From the NCBI RefSeq assembly GCF_903064525.1, contig NZ_LR797830.1, positions 1,054,001-1,118,000 of the forward strand: a stretch of DNA of 64,000 nt, read 5' to 3'. The DNA is from Methylacidimicrobium sp. AP8. Lineage in GTDB: Bacteria > Verrucomicrobiota > Verrucomicrobiia > Methylacidiphilales > Methylacidiphilaceae. Numbering within the stretch: position 1 is the stretch's first letter; the number at the start of each line of letters is the position of its first letter. Below, one piece after another: positions 28,562 through 37,857 of the stretch. The notes below the pieces were generated by a model. That model ran no database searches. It saw only the letters and a list, made by a program, of their open reading frames with translations, and was not told where the DNA came from. Made by a program: the position numbers and the translations under genes.

Positions 28562-31327
28562 TTAAAACGAGTAACCGACGTCAAAGTAAAATCGCCCGGT
28601 TTGGTTGAGCCACGACGTGTAGATGTAGGGAATCCCGTAGTCGAGCCGCAAAGGCCCGATCGGCAGGTAAAGGCGAAGGCCGATGCCCGCATCGGCGACG
28701 ATGTTGATCCCCTCGCCGGCGATGAGGCCCGGTATGTTCGGCGTCTGGATCGGCCCGATTAGCGAACCCGCGTTGAAGCCGATATCGGTGAAGGCCGCCA
28801 CGCGCACCCGGTCGACCACCGGAACCGTAAACTCGAGGTTGGTGAAGGCCATCGTCTGGCCGCCGATCGGAAAGTCGTACGGAAGGTAATTCGGGCCGAC
28901 GAGCGCATAGTCGAAGCCCCGGAGGCTCCGCGGGCCGCCCAGGAAGTAGCTGTCGAAGAGGGGCACGAAGCTGCTGGTGCCGTACGCCTGCACCATGCCC
29001 GCGTTGAGGTGGGACCAGAAGATGATGTCGAAGGGAAGGCTTTCGTAGTGGGAGATGTTGATTTGCGCCTTGTAGATATCGGTCTGCCCCAGCAGAGGCC
29101 CGCCGGCGCCCAGGAGGTTCAAGTCGACCATGGTGCCGTGCCGGGTGATGGTCACGCTGTCCCGGCTATCGTAGATCAGGTCGACCGACACGTCGCTCTG
29201 CGAGCGGGAACCGTGGTTTTGGGCGTAGACGGGAACCTGCTCGATCTGCGGCAGCATGCCCCAGAGGGTGTAGTCGGTGAGGTCGTAGCGGGTCGAGAGG
29301 GTCACCCACTGGGAAAGCCGCTTGGCCGCGCGCAGGTCGAAGCCCATGTTGGTCATGTTGAATCCCTGGTAGAACTGCATGTAGGTGTACTGGTTGAAGA
29401 AGAGGTCGCCGCCGACCGCGATCGGCTTGTCCATGAACCAGGGCTCGGTGAACGACATGAGCAAGGTCTCCATGAAGATGCCGAGCTGGGCGCGGACGCG
29501 GAACTTCTGCCCGGCCCCGGTGAACGAAGGCGGGTTGGCGATATCGAAATTACCCTGGTTGAGCTCGACGAAACCCATCAGGCTTTCGATCGTGCTGTAG
29601 CCGAGCCCGAAGCTCAGGTTGCCGGTATGTTTCTCCTGGAGGGTGATCACCATGTTCTTCCGGTTGGGAACGTTGGTATCCTGGGGATTGATCTCGACCT
29701 TCTCGAAATATCCGAGGTTTTCGAGCCGCTTGCGGCTCGCGTCGACCTCGACGCTGTTGTAGACATCCCCCGGCTGCACCGCCAGCTCACGCCGGATCAC
29801 CTTGTCCTTGGTGACCGTGTTCCCTTGAATGACGATCTTGTCTACGTAGGCCTGGCTCCCTTCCGTGATCTTGAAGAGGAGGTCGATCTTGCCGCTCTCC
29901 ACATTGGGGAGCCGCTCGGGCCGGATCTCGGCGTCGATGTAGCCCCGTTGGCCGTAGTAGTCGCGCAACTCCTTGATGTCGTCGTCGAGCCCCTTCGGCG
30001 AAAAGACCGACCCTTCGGTCATCTTCAGCAAAGAGAGGATCTCGCCGTTGGAATAGATCTGGTTGCCGGAAAGCTGGATCGTGCCGACGTGGTATTGCAC
30101 CCCCTCATGGATGACGATCGTGATGGTCGTCTGCTCCTTGGTCGGATGCTCGATCTTGATGTCACGGATGCTCATGTCGATGTAGCCGTGGTTCTGGTAG
30201 AATTCCTTGAGCTTCCGGAGGTCCTCCTGGAACTGTTCTTCCTTGAGCAGTCCCGATTTGTTGAAGAAGGAAAGCAGGTCCTTTTTCTTGGTCTTGAATG
30301 ATTTCCGCAGCTCCTTCGCAGGGAAGCTGTTGTTGCCGACGAAGTTCAAGCTGGTGATGAACCGCTTTTCCCCTTCCGTGATCAGCATGGTGACCACGGC
30401 CCGCCCGAACTCCTCGTTCACGTCGATCTTGTAGTTGACCTGCGCGTCGCCGTAGCCGTGGTTCTGGTAGTACTCCTTGATCTTTTCCGCGTCGGCCGAT
30501 ATCTGGAATTCGCTCAACGGGTCACCGACCTTGGCTTTCATCTGGCGGCGGATCGTCTCGGTTTTGATTCCGCCGGAGCCCTTGATCACGATCTCCTTGA
30601 TGAGGGGCTTGGGCTGAACGACCACCAGAACTTTGACGCCGTCCTCCATCGGTTCGGTGGTGATCCGTAAGTTTGTGAAGAGGCCGGTCGCATAAAGGTT
30701 GCGCACGTCTTCCTCGACGGTCGCTGGCACGTACGGCTGCCCGACGGTGGTGTGCATGTTGGAGAGGATCATGCTCCGGTTGACCGACTTCGGCCCCACG
30801 TAGACAACCTCGATCTCCTTGACGGGCGGACCGGGCGCCTGCGCCCCGGACGCGCTGGGCGGGGCGACGACCTTCTTCGGCCGATGCTTCTTCGGCGCGG
30901 CGGGAGCTGGGGAGGGCTGTTCCTCCGCAGGGGCTGCCGGCTGCGCCGCCGGCGGGGAGGGCGCCTCGGAGGGAAGAGGCGGTGGGGCGAGTCGCGGTGC
31001 GGTGGGAACGACGGGTTCCGGCGCCGGCGACTCCGCCGGCGCAGGACCGGCCGCTTGCGCTTCGCTCGCGGTGGCAGCCGGCACCGGAGGCTGATCGAGG
31101 AGCGCCGGAGGCGTTTTCGGGGCGCTATCCAGGGGGGAAATCGCCTGGGCCCCTGTGCCCGCGCTGCCTTGGGACGAAGAAGCGCTGGTCTCTTCCCCTT
31201 CCGTCGCGGAGCCTGCCGGATGCGCTTCGTATTCCCACAGCCAGAAGGCGAGGCCCAGGATAAACGGGGTAAGCGCCGATGCCCGACCGCGGAGCCACCG
31301 AAGCGGAAACCCTGTTGATCGCTTCAC
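28562..31327 (-). CDS. bamA: Outer-membrane assembly factor BamA with Pro/Ala-rich N-terminal linker
   Basis: BamA inserts beta-barrel proteins into the outer membrane. The product of about 921 residues has a leader-like N-terminus (GRASALTPFILGLAFWLWEY). A disordered region of roughly 125 residues rich in Pro, Ala, Ser and Glu follows, then five POTRA repeats starting near KEIEVVYVGPKSVNRS, and the 16-stranded barrel. The barrel holds the conserved SFLGGPRSLRGFDY loop (family motif VRGF/LRGF) and ends in Phe (FYFDVGYSF). The Pro/Ala linker is absent from E. coli BamA. The start is uncertain: I use GTG at 31327; a TTG at 31360 adds 11 residues, and neither has a clear ribosome binding site. 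Confidence 0.93.
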   Translation of the reverse strand: MKRSTGFPLRWLRGRASALTPFILGLAFWLWEYEAHPAGSATEGEETSASSSQGSAGTGAQAISPLDSAPKTPPALLDQPPVPAATASEAQAAGPAPAESPAPEPVVPTAPRLAPPPLPSEAPSPPAAQPAAPAEEQPSPAPAAPKKHRPKKVVAPPSASGAQAPGPPVKEIEVVYVGPKSVNRSMILSNMHTTVGQPYVPATVEEDVRNLYATGLFTNLRITTEPMEDGVKVLVVVQPKPLIKEIVIKGSGGIKTETIRRQMKAKVGDPLSEFQISADAEKIKEYYQNHGYGDAQVNYKIDVNEEFGRAVVTMLITEGEKRFITSLNFVGNNSFPAKELRKSFKTKKKDLLSFFNKSGLLKEEQFQEDLRKLKEFYQNHGYIDMSIRDIKIEHPTKEQTTITIVIHEGVQYHVGTIQLSGNQIYSNGEILSLLKMTEGSVFSPKGLDDDIKELRDYYGQRGYIDAEIRPERLPNVESGKIDLLFKITEGSQAYVDKIVIQGNTVTKDKVIRRELAVQPGDVYNSVEVDASRKRLENLGYFEKVEINPQDTNVPNRKNMVITLQEKHTGNLSFGLGYSTIESLMGFVELNQGNFDIANPPSFTGAGQKFRVRAQLGIFMETLLMSFTEPWFMDKPIAVGGDLFFNQYTYMQFYQGFNMTNMGFDLRAAKRLSQWVTLSTRYDLTDYTLWGMLPQIEQVPVYAQNHGSRSQSDVSVDLIYDSRDSVTITRHGTMVDLNLLGAGGPLLGQTDIYKAQINISHYESLPFDIIFWSHLNAGMVQAYGTSSFVPLFDSYFLGGPRSLRGFDYALVGPNYLPYDFPIGGQTMAFTNLEFTVPVVDRVRVAAFTDIGFNAGSLIGPIQTPNIPGLIAGEGINIVADAGIGLRLYLPIGPLRLDYGIPYIYTSWLNQTGRFYFDVGYSF

Positions 31328-31387
31328 GAGTGGGTGCTTTGGGTCCGGATGGACGGGCAAGCCCTTCGTTTCCGAATCAAGGGCTGC

Positions 31388-31966
31388 TTACGCGGCGGTG
31401 CCGGGCGAGGGATGTTCCTTCTCGGACGAGGGCACGATCTTGGTTTTCCTCGATGAGGGCTTCTTCGGCGCGTCGGATTTCGCTTTAGCCTCTTTGCGCT
31501 TGGGTTTGTCGGTCGGCGCGACGAGCTCGACGGAGAGCTGTGCGGTCACATCGGGATGGAGGTCGACCGGTAGGGTGTAGGCCCGCAGCTCCTTTAGAGG
31601 ACGATCCAAACGGATCTTCTTCCGATCGATTTCGATCCCTTCCTCCCGCAGACGGTCTGCGATATGCTGCGCAGTGACCGCGCCGAAAACCTTTTCCTGC
31701 TCTTCGCCGCCCGAGGCGAGCGTGAAGACAAGCTTGAGCTTTTGCAGGCGGGATGCCAACTCCTGCGCGGCTTGGAACTCGGCGGCTTCTCGCTCGGCCC
31801 GGCGCTTCCGCAAAAGCTCGATATGGCGTTTGGTCGCCATCGTCGCGATCGTCGCCATGCGCTTGGGCAACAAAAAATTGCGCGCGTAACCGCTTTTGAC
31901 CTTCACGAGGTCGCCCTCCGCTCCCAATCCGTCGATTCTCGTGTGCAGAACCACTTCTACCAGCAT
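31388..31966 (-). CDS. rplI: 50S ribosomal protein L9
   Basis: L9 binds 23S rRNA domain V. The 192-residue product starts MLVEVVLHTRIDGLGAEGD and contains the signature VKSGYARNFLLPKRMA. The usual connecting helix and C-terminal domain end near residue 150 (DLHPDVTAQLSVELV). The remaining 40 residues form a Lys/Ser/Pro-rich tail that most L9 proteins lack. The ATG at 31966 has GGAG eight bases upstream. Confidence 0.95.
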   Translation of the reverse strand: MLVEVVLHTRIDGLGAEGDLVKVKSGYARNFLLPKRMATIATMATKRHIELLRKRRAEREAAEFQAAQELASRLQKLKLVFTLASGGEEQEKVFGAVTAQHIADRLREEGIEIDRKKIRLDRPLKELRAYTLPVDLHPDVTAQLSVELVAPTDKPKRKEAKAKSDAPKKPSSRKTKIVPSSEKEHPSPGTAA

Positions 31967-32016
31967 GCTATTTCTCCGTTGTTCGCCCTGGAAAATTCGT
32001 TCGCCGGCCACCGGGT

Positions 32017-32460
32017 TCAGAACGGGACGTCGTCAGCCTCGGGCATGCTTTCTTCCGTAGGCCGGGCTGCCTCTCCCGTTTCGCGAGGCCGTTCGGATTC
32101 TTCGCCGGGAGGATGGCTTCCGGCCGGTCTGCCCCGACCGAGGAACTGGACCCGCTCCGCCCGAACCCGAATGCGGTTTCGCTTCTCTCCTTCTTTCGTT
32201 TCCCACTGGTCGAACTGGAGCCTTCCTTCGACCAAGACCGGCGAACCTCGGTGCAGGTACTCCTTGGCCGTTTCCGCCTGCCGTCCCCAAGTCACCACGT
32301 CGATGAAGCAGGTTTCTTCCTTCACCTGCCCGTCAGGACTGCGGATCGTCGTGTTGACCGCCAGCGAGAGATCTCCGACCGCGGTTCCCTTGGGGGTATA
32401 CCGCACCTCGGGATCCCGGGTTAAATTGCCGATCAGAAAGACGCGATTGAGGTCAGCCAC
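32017..32460 (-). CDS. ssb: Single-stranded DNA-binding protein
   Basis: SSB coats single-stranded DNA in replication and repair. The 147-residue protein has an OB fold (LNRVFLIGNLTRDPEVRYTP; WGRQAETAKEYLHRGSPVLV), a Gly/Glu/Arg-rich disordered linker, and the acidic C-terminal tip EADDVPF that recruits partner proteins. The start is GTG at 32460 with GGAG five bases upstream. It lies between rpsF and rplI, a widespread order. Confidence 0.96.
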   Translation of the reverse strand: MADLNRVFLIGNLTRDPEVRYTPKGTAVGDLSLAVNTTIRSPDGQVKEETCFIDVVTWGRQAETAKEYLHRGSPVLVEGRLQFDQWETKEGEKRNRIRVRAERVQFLGRGRPAGSHPPGEESERPRETGEAARPTEESMPEADDVPF

Positions 32461-32474
32461 AGGAACTCCTTGGT

Positions 32475-32792
32475 CTAGGCGGTGGATGGGGCGGGCTCCG
32501 GAGCCCGCTTTCTGCGAAGATAGAACTGCCGGAAGAGGAAGGGGTGGGCTTTTTGTGCTTCGGCTAAAGCGGCGATGCGGTCCGGCGCCAGCGAAAACGT
32601 TAGGTTGACGTAATAGCCGAACTCGATCCGGTGCGCGATCCGCTCGAAGCGCCGCCGATCCATTTTCTGGCACCCGAGCAGCTCGCCTCCTTCGGCGCGG
32701 AGAGTCTTCTCGAGAACTTCGATGGCTTCCTTCACGCTCTCGTCCTTCCCCTGCACATTCAGGATATACAATCCGTCATAAATTGCTTTCAT
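32475..32792 (-). CDS. rpsF: 30S ribosomal protein S6
   Basis: S6 binds the central domain of 16S rRNA with S18. The 105-residue product has the ferredoxin-like fold signatures YDGLYILNV and RRFERIAHRIEFGYYVNLTF. The tail is short and basic/Pro-rich. The rpsR gene for S18, often next to it, is not present here; the gene is followed directly by ssb. Confidence 0.93.
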   Translation of the reverse strand: MKAIYDGLYILNVQGKDESVKEAIEVLEKTLRAEGGELLGCQKMDRRRFERIAHRIEFGYYVNLTFSLAPDRIAALAEAQKAHPFLFRQFYLRRKRAPEPAPSTA

Positions 32793-32832
32793 GATCGTTC
32801 CGAACGCCTTTCTTCGCGAACGGTGTGATGGG

Positions 32833-33387
32833 TTACGAGTTAAACCGGCTCATCGCTACCGCAATGCCACCCTCCTGGCAACACTCAAATGCATCGACGG
32901 CCCTCTCGATCATCTGGCCGAGCAGCGGCAGCTCTTCCTCCCGGAATCGGGCGAGGACGAAATCCGCCAAGTCGATGCCTGGAGGGAGCGGGCCGATTCC
33001 GCAGCGCAGCCTGCTGAAGCTCTCCGTCCCGATGGCGGAGGCCACGGAAATCAGCCCGCGGTGGCCGCCGGAAGAGCCGGCCGCGCGCAAGCGCACCTTG
33101 CCCAGCGGAAGGGCGACATCATCAACAATAACGATGATCTCCTCCGGTTTCTTTCCTAATCTTTTTAGGATCTTACGCACGACCACCCCACTTTCGTTCA
33201 TATAGCAGGTCGGGGCGATCAAGAGCGCGTCCTTGTCCTGGGCGACAAAGGCGGGTGCCCAACGCTCCGGCCGCCACGAAAGCCGGCGGCGCTGGGCGAT
33301 GGCCTCGACCACCATAAGACCCACGTTGTGCCGCGTGCCGGCGTACTCCGGACCCGGGTTGCCCAACCCGAAAACAAGAGAAAACAT
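32833..33387 (-). CDS. pth: Peptidyl-tRNA hydrolase
   Basis: Pth cleaves peptidyl-tRNA released by ribosome drop-off. The 184-residue protein has FGLGNPGPEYAGTRHNVG with the catalytic His, the tRNA-site PTCYMNESG (Asn), and VDDVALPLGKVRLRAAGSSGGHRG. Length and motifs are normal. It sits 92 bases downstream of rplY on the same strand. Confidence 0.96.
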   Translation of the reverse strand: MFSLVFGLGNPGPEYAGTRHNVGLMVVEAIAQRRRLSWRPERWAPAFVAQDKDALLIAPTCYMNESGVVVRKILKRLGKKPEEIIVIVDDVALPLGKVRLRAAGSSGGHRGLISVASAIGTESFSRLRCGIGPLPPGIDLADFVLARFREEELPLLGQMIERAVDAFECCQEGGIAVAMSRFNS

Positions 33388-33479
33388 TGTCCCGCATCCC
33401 CGGGTCGGTGGCGAAAACCCGGGCGGGAGGGCACACCGACCGGGGGCTCCACCCGTACCCTTCCTCGGACGAAGAGCGG

Positions 33480-34136
33480 CTAGGATTCTTCGTTCTCTTC
33501 CCCGCCCTCCTTCCGCTCGCGCACCAGCTCGGGCTCCTTCGTCTCCTGCGTCGCGGCAGCTTCTTCGGTCTGCGGGGCCGTAACCGTGAAGAGAACTTGG
33601 TCCTTCGGGTTGAGAAATTCGACGCCGGCCGGAGGAGTGATGTCGCCGACGTGGATCGACTGGCCTACGTCGAGCGCTTCGACATTCACCGAGATCGACT
33701 CCGGAAGATCGTGGGGCAGGCAGCTGATGCGCAGGTGGCGGATCGGCGTTTGCAGCAAACCTCCGCCGGTCCGAACGCCAACCGGTTCTCCAACAGGGTG
33801 AAGCTCAACCTCGGTGTGGATCTTCTCATCGGTGGAGAGCTCGTGCAGGTCGACGTGGAGGATGCGATCGGTCAGCGGGTGCTCCTGGATCGCCTGCAAG
33901 AACGCGAGCTTCTGCTGCTCGCCCTCCTCGCCTTCGACCTTCAGATCGATCAGCACTTTTTCCGTCTTCCTTCCGTGAAGGGCCGCGAGGAGATCCACGG
34001 CGTGGATTTCGAGCGCCATATGGCCCTTCCTTCCGTAGAGCACGGCGGGGATTTTTCCTTCCGCCCGCAATCGGCGCACCCGATGTCTTCCGACCGCCGA
34101 GCGCTCTCGCGCCTTGAGCGATATTGTACGCGCCAT
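33480..34136 (-). CDS. rplY: 50S ribosomal protein L25 (Ctc/TL5 type)
   Basis: L25 binds 5S rRNA. The 218-residue product is the longer Ctc form. An N-terminal 5S-binding domain (ARTISLKARERSAVGRHRVR; GKIPAVLYGRKG) is followed by a second beta domain (SISVNVEALDVGQSIHVGDI). A Glu-rich tail of about 30 residues ends the protein. The ATG at 34136 has GGAGG ten bases upstream, and a plausible promoter lies 40 bases further out. Confidence 0.95.
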   Translation of the reverse strand: MARTISLKARERSAVGRHRVRRLRAEGKIPAVLYGRKGHMALEIHAVDLLAALHGRKTEKVLIDLKVEGEEGEQQKLAFLQAIQEHPLTDRILHVDLHELSTDEKIHTEVELHPVGEPVGVRTGGGLLQTPIRHLRISCLPHDLPESISVNVEALDVGQSIHVGDITPPAGVEFLNPKDQVLFTVTAPQTEEAAATQETKEPELVRERKEGGEENEES

Positions 34137-34176
34137 AGTTGGTGGACCTCCGATTCGATTCAAAAAAGGAAGCCCT

Positions 34177-34205
34177 AGCATACAGGCGGCAAGCATGCAC
34201 GACAA
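34177..34205 (-). promoter_or_regulatory. Candidate sigma70-type promoter for rplY
   Basis: On the minus strand TTGTCG is followed after 17 bases by TATGCT, near the consensus -35/-10 pair. The predicted transcript would start about 30 bases upstream of the rplY ribosome binding site. It is placed sensibly between the divergent rplY and kdpD genes, but this is pattern matching only. Confidence 0.45.
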
Positions 34206-34304
34206 TTCTCTTTTCTTGCGCATGTCGGGGCCTAGGAGGAACTGCTTCCTGGTTTTGCTCGTAGGAGAAGAGGATCGATAATTATTATTACTGTAGGAAA
34301 GGTC

Positions 34305-37001
34305 ATGGCCGCGCAGTCAGACGAGCGTCCCAATCCGGATTCGCTCTTAGCCGTCGTCGCAAAAGAGGAACAGGAGAAGCGGCGAGGCAATCTCAAGATC
34401 TTCCTTGGCATGTGCCCAGGGGTCGGAAAGACCTTCGCCATGCTTCAGGCGGCCCGGGTGGAGCACGCCAACGGCCGTGACGTCGTGATCGGGTACGTCG
34501 AGACGCACGGGCGCAAGGAGACGGAGGCGCTGGCCGAAGGGCTGCCCAAGATTCCGCGCCGCACAGTGGAGTATCGGGGACTCCGGCTCGAGGAGATGGA
34601 CCTCGACGCTTTGTTGGAGCGGCGCCCGCATCTGGCCGTCGTCGATGAGCTGGCCCACAGCAACGCACCCGGCAGCCGCCATCCGAAGCGCTATCAGGAC
34701 GTGGAGGAATTGCTCGAAGCCGGAATCGATGTGTTCACCACGCTCAACGTCCAGCACATCGAGAGCCGTACGGATACCGTCCGGCAAATCACCGGCGCTC
34801 CCGTCCAGGAGACGGTGCCGGATCAGCTCATCGATCTGGGGGAAATCGAGGTCATCGACCTTCCGGCCGAGGATCTGCTCAAACGCCTATCCGAAGGGAA
34901 GGTCTACATTCCGGAACGGGCGCGCGCCGCCGCCCTCCACTTCTTTCGCGAAGGGAACCTGCGGGCGCTTCGGGAGATCGTCCTGCGGCTGGCCGCGGAA
35001 AAGGCGGGCAAGGATGTGCACGAGTACATGCAGCTCATGCATATCCTGGGGCCGTGGAAAACCGGCCATCGACTGATGGTCGCGGTGAGCGCCAGTCCCT
35101 TTTCGGAGCCGCTCATCCGGTGGACCCGCCGGCTGGCCGACAGCCTCGGCTGCCCCTGGATAGCCGCCTACGTCGAGTCGCCGCACCCTCTCTCCGCGGC
35201 AGAGGAAGCCCGCTTGGGGAACCATCTCGACTTGGCCCGCCGGCTGGGTGGAGAAGTAGTCACGGCGACCGACGAAGATCTGGTGCGCGGGCTGGTGCGC
35301 GTGGCCCGGCAGCGTAATGTGACCCAGATCGTTTTCGGGAAGCCGGGGGGCAGCGGTTTTCTCGACTGGTTCCGGAGCCGGTCTCTGCTGCACCGATTGG
35401 CTCGGGAGAGCGGAGAGATCGACCTCCATATCGTGCGAGTGGAGGAAGAGGCCAAACTGCCACGACCCCCGCGCCGGTGGCGGGCGACGGAATCCCCCGG
35501 CTCTTCCTATGGAATCGCGGCCGCCGTCGTCGCGGCCGTAAGCGTTCTCAATCTCACCTTCCACCACTGGCTCGGCAGCCGGTCGATCGGCCTGATCTAC
35601 TTGCTGGCGATCGTCCTGTTGGCGCTCTTCGTGGGACGGGGTCCGGTCCTCTTCGCCGCCTTCCTGAGCGCGCTTCTCTGGGACTTTTTCTTTCTCTCTC
35701 CACGTTTCACGCTGGGCGTCTTCGAGCTCGAAAACGCGATCATGGTGGGCACCTTTCTTGTGGTCGCCCTGGTCCTGGGGCAATTCATCGCCCGGAATCG
35801 GGCGCAGGAAAAGGCGGAACGAAGGCGCGAGCAGCGGGTGACCGCGCTCTATCTGCTGACCCAGGAGCTCTCCTCCGCCACGACAATGGACGATATCGTC
35901 TCGCGCGTCGTGGAACACATCGGCAGAACTTTTCACGCGGAGGTGGCCTTCTTTTTGGCGAACCCGATGGAGAAGAGCCTCTACTCGGTGCCGCACTGGG
36001 CGAGCACCTTCCGGGTGAGCGAGCGGGAGGCGGCCGTCGCCGCCTGGGCGTTCGCAAACGTCCGTCCTTCGGGGCGCTTTACCGATAACCTTCCGCTTTC
36101 CCAGGGCCACTATGTCCCGCTGGTCAGCTCGGGAAAGGCGGTCGGCGTGCTCGGGGTGCGGTTTTCGGAGGAAAGAAACCTGACCTTCGATGAAAAGACC
36201 CTGCTGCAAGCGTGCGCCAATCAGATCGCCCTTGTGGTCGACCGGCAGAATCTCTGCGAGATGGCGGAGCATTCCCGCGTGGCGGCCGAGTCCGAACGCC
36301 TGAGTCAAACGCTCCTCAATTCAATCTCCCACGAGATGCGCACTCCCTTGGCCGTGATCACGGCGGCCGTCTCCAGCCTTTCCGAAGAATCGAGGAGAAA
36401 GCTGGGAAATGAGGCGGTCTACCTGGAGGAGATCGCCTCCGCCTCCACCCGGATGAACCGGATCGTCGAAAATCTCCTCGATATGGCCCGGCTCAGTTCC
36501 GGCCGTTTCACACTCAAACGGGAGTGGTGCGACGCGAAGGACCTGATCGATGCGGCGCTCCGCGACACGGAAAAGGAGCTGCGGGGGCGGGAAATCCAGG
36601 TCAGGACACCGAGCGGCCTTCCCTTGGTCCGCCTCGATTTTCCGCTGGTGCAGCAGGCGCTCACCAATCTTCTGCTCAACGCCGCCATGCATACGCCCTC
36701 CGGCACTCCGGTTGAAGTGACGCTCGAGGCGGATCCGATTCGGGAGGAGTTGGTCATCCGGGTGGCGGACCGCGGGCCGGGACTGGGGCCGGACACCGGA
36801 GGCCACCTCTTCAACAAGTTCTACCGAGGGAGCGGAGCGCCGCCGGGAGGGACCGGACTGGGGCTGTCGATCGTTAAAGGGGTGGTCGAAGCGCACGGCG
36901 GCAGAGCCGAAGCCGAGAATCGAGAGGGGGGAGGAGCGGTCTTCTCTCTGTTCTTCCCCTTGGAAAAGGTTCCGGAGACCGCTGTCTCCCTGAAGGCATG
37001 A
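34305..37001 (+). CDS. kdpD: Osmosensitive K+ channel sensor histidine kinase KdpD
   Basis: KdpD senses potassium limitation and phosphorylates KdpE. The 898-residue protein is full length. It has an N-terminal KdpD domain with Walker A (CPGVGKTFAMLQA) and Walker B-like LAVVDELAHSNAPGSRH, a universal-stress-protein-like domain (about 250-370), four membrane helices (about 400-500), a GAF domain, the H-box ISHEMRTPLAVI and an HATPase domain (NLLLNAAMHTP, DRGPGLG, GTGLGLSI). The ATG at 34305 has AGGAAAGG upstream. It overlaps kdpE by ATGA. The kdpFABC pump genes are not in this window. Confidence 0.95.
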   Translation: MAAQSDERPNPDSLLAVVAKEEQEKRRGNLKIFLGMCPGVGKTFAMLQAARVEHANGRDVVIGYVETHGRKETEALAEGLPKIPRRTVEYRGLRLEEMDLDALLERRPHLAVVDELAHSNAPGSRHPKRYQDVEELLEAGIDVFTTLNVQHIESRTDTVRQITGAPVQETVPDQLIDLGEIEVIDLPAEDLLKRLSEGKVYIPERARAAALHFFREGNLRALREIVLRLAAEKAGKDVHEYMQLMHILGPWKTGHRLMVAVSASPFSEPLIRWTRRLADSLGCPWIAAYVESPHPLSAAEEARLGNHLDLARRLGGEVVTATDEDLVRGLVRVARQRNVTQIVFGKPGGSGFLDWFRSRSLLHRLARESGEIDLHIVRVEEEAKLPRPPRRWRATESPGSSYGIAAAVVAAVSVLNLTFHHWLGSRSIGLIYLLAIVLLALFVGRGPVLFAAFLSALLWDFFFLSPRFTLGVFELENAIMVGTFLVVALVLGQFIARNRAQEKAERRREQRVTALYLLTQELSSATTMDDIVSRVVEHIGRTFHAEVAFFLANPMEKSLYSVPHWASTFRVSEREAAVAAWAFANVRPSGRFTDNLPLSQGHYVPLVSSGKAVGVLGVRFSEERNLTFDEKTLLQACANQIALVVDRQNLCEMAEHSRVAAESERLSQTLLNSISHEMRTPLAVITAAVSSLSEESRRKLGNEAVYLEEIASASTRMNRIVENLLDMARLSSGRFTLKREWCDAKDLIDAALRDTEKELRGREIQVRTPSGLPLVRLDFPLVQQALTNLLLNAAMHTPSGTPVEVTLEADPIREELVIRVADRGPGLGPDTGGHLFNKFYRGSGAPPGGTGLGLSIVKGVVEAHGGRAEAENREGGGAVFSLFFPLEKVPETAVSLKA

Positions 37002-37714
37002 TCGTCCCGGAAACAACAGCCAATCCGGAGCACCCGGCCCGGCTCGTCGTGATCGACGACGAGCCGCAAATCCGCCGCCTGCTCCGGCTGGCGACGGAAA
37101 GCCATGGCTACGAAACGGTCGAGGCCGCAAGCGGCCAAGAGGGGGTCCTGGCGGTGGCCCAAAGCAGGCCGGAAGCGGTGGTGCTCGATCTGCTGCTGCC
37201 GGACATCAGCGGCGTGGAGGTGATCCGGCGCATTCGCGAGTGGAGCGAGGTTCCGATCCTGGTGCTCTCGGCCCTCGGTCAAGAGAAGGAGAAGGTAAGC
37301 GCGCTCGATGCGGGCGCAGACGATTATCTGACCAAGCCGTTCGGGGTCGAGGAGCTGCTCGCTCGGATTCGAGTCATGCTCCGGCGCGCCCTGCGCCCTG
37401 CCGAAAGCCCTCATTTTTCGAGCGGGGGCCTCAAAGTCGACCTGAGCGCCCGTCGCGTCTGGGCCAAAGGGGAGGAGATTCATTTGACGGCGACCGAATA
37501 TGCTCTTCTCCGGCTTTTTGTCCGTCATGCAGGCAAGGTGCTGACCCATCGGCAAATTCTCCAAGAGATCTGGGGCCCGAAGGCGGTAGAGCAGATTCAT
37601 TACCTGCGGGTCTACGTCGGACGCCTCCGTGAGAAGATCGAAGCCGATCCCGCTCGACCGCTCCTGCTCCGGACCGAGTCGGGTGTAGGGTATCGCCTCG
37701 CGTTGCTCGATTAA
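36998..37714 (+). CDS. kdpE: Response regulator KdpE (OmpR family)
   Basis: KdpE activates kdpFABC transcription in known systems. The 238-residue protein has a receiver domain with the acidic pair VVIDDEP, the phospho-acceptor Asp in AVVLDLLLPDISG and the Lys in YLTKPFGVEELLAR. The C-terminal winged-helix domain ends with YLRVYVGRLREKIEADP. It is translationally coupled to kdpD. Its own target operon lies outside the window, so autoregulation or a distant kdp operon is expected. Confidence 0.93.
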   Translation: MIVPETTANPEHPARLVVIDDEPQIRRLLRLATESHGYETVEAASGQEGVLAVAQSRPEAVVLDLLLPDISGVEVIRRIREWSEVPILVLSALGQEKEKVSALDAGADDYLTKPFGVEELLARIRVMLRRALRPAESPHFSSGGLKVDLSARRVWAKGEEIHLTATEYALLRLFVRHAGKVLTHRQILQEIWGPKAVEQIHYLRVYVGRLREKIEADPARPLLLRTESGVGYRLALLD

Positions 37715-37857
37715 TCCATCTCTCCGCCCCGGCCGCAATGTTCTGCGCGGACTGCTGCGCATGGGCTCGAACGCGAGGGGAAGGGGAGAAGGCTAGCAAG
37801 AGGGGCTGGAGGAAAATCGGGTTGCTCCCAGGGCAGGTTGGTGGCAGCTTTCTCCCG

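Noticed and set aside
34887-36308. Minus-strand reading frame (473 codons)
   Set aside because: It is antisense to kdpD, whose full domain set is intact.
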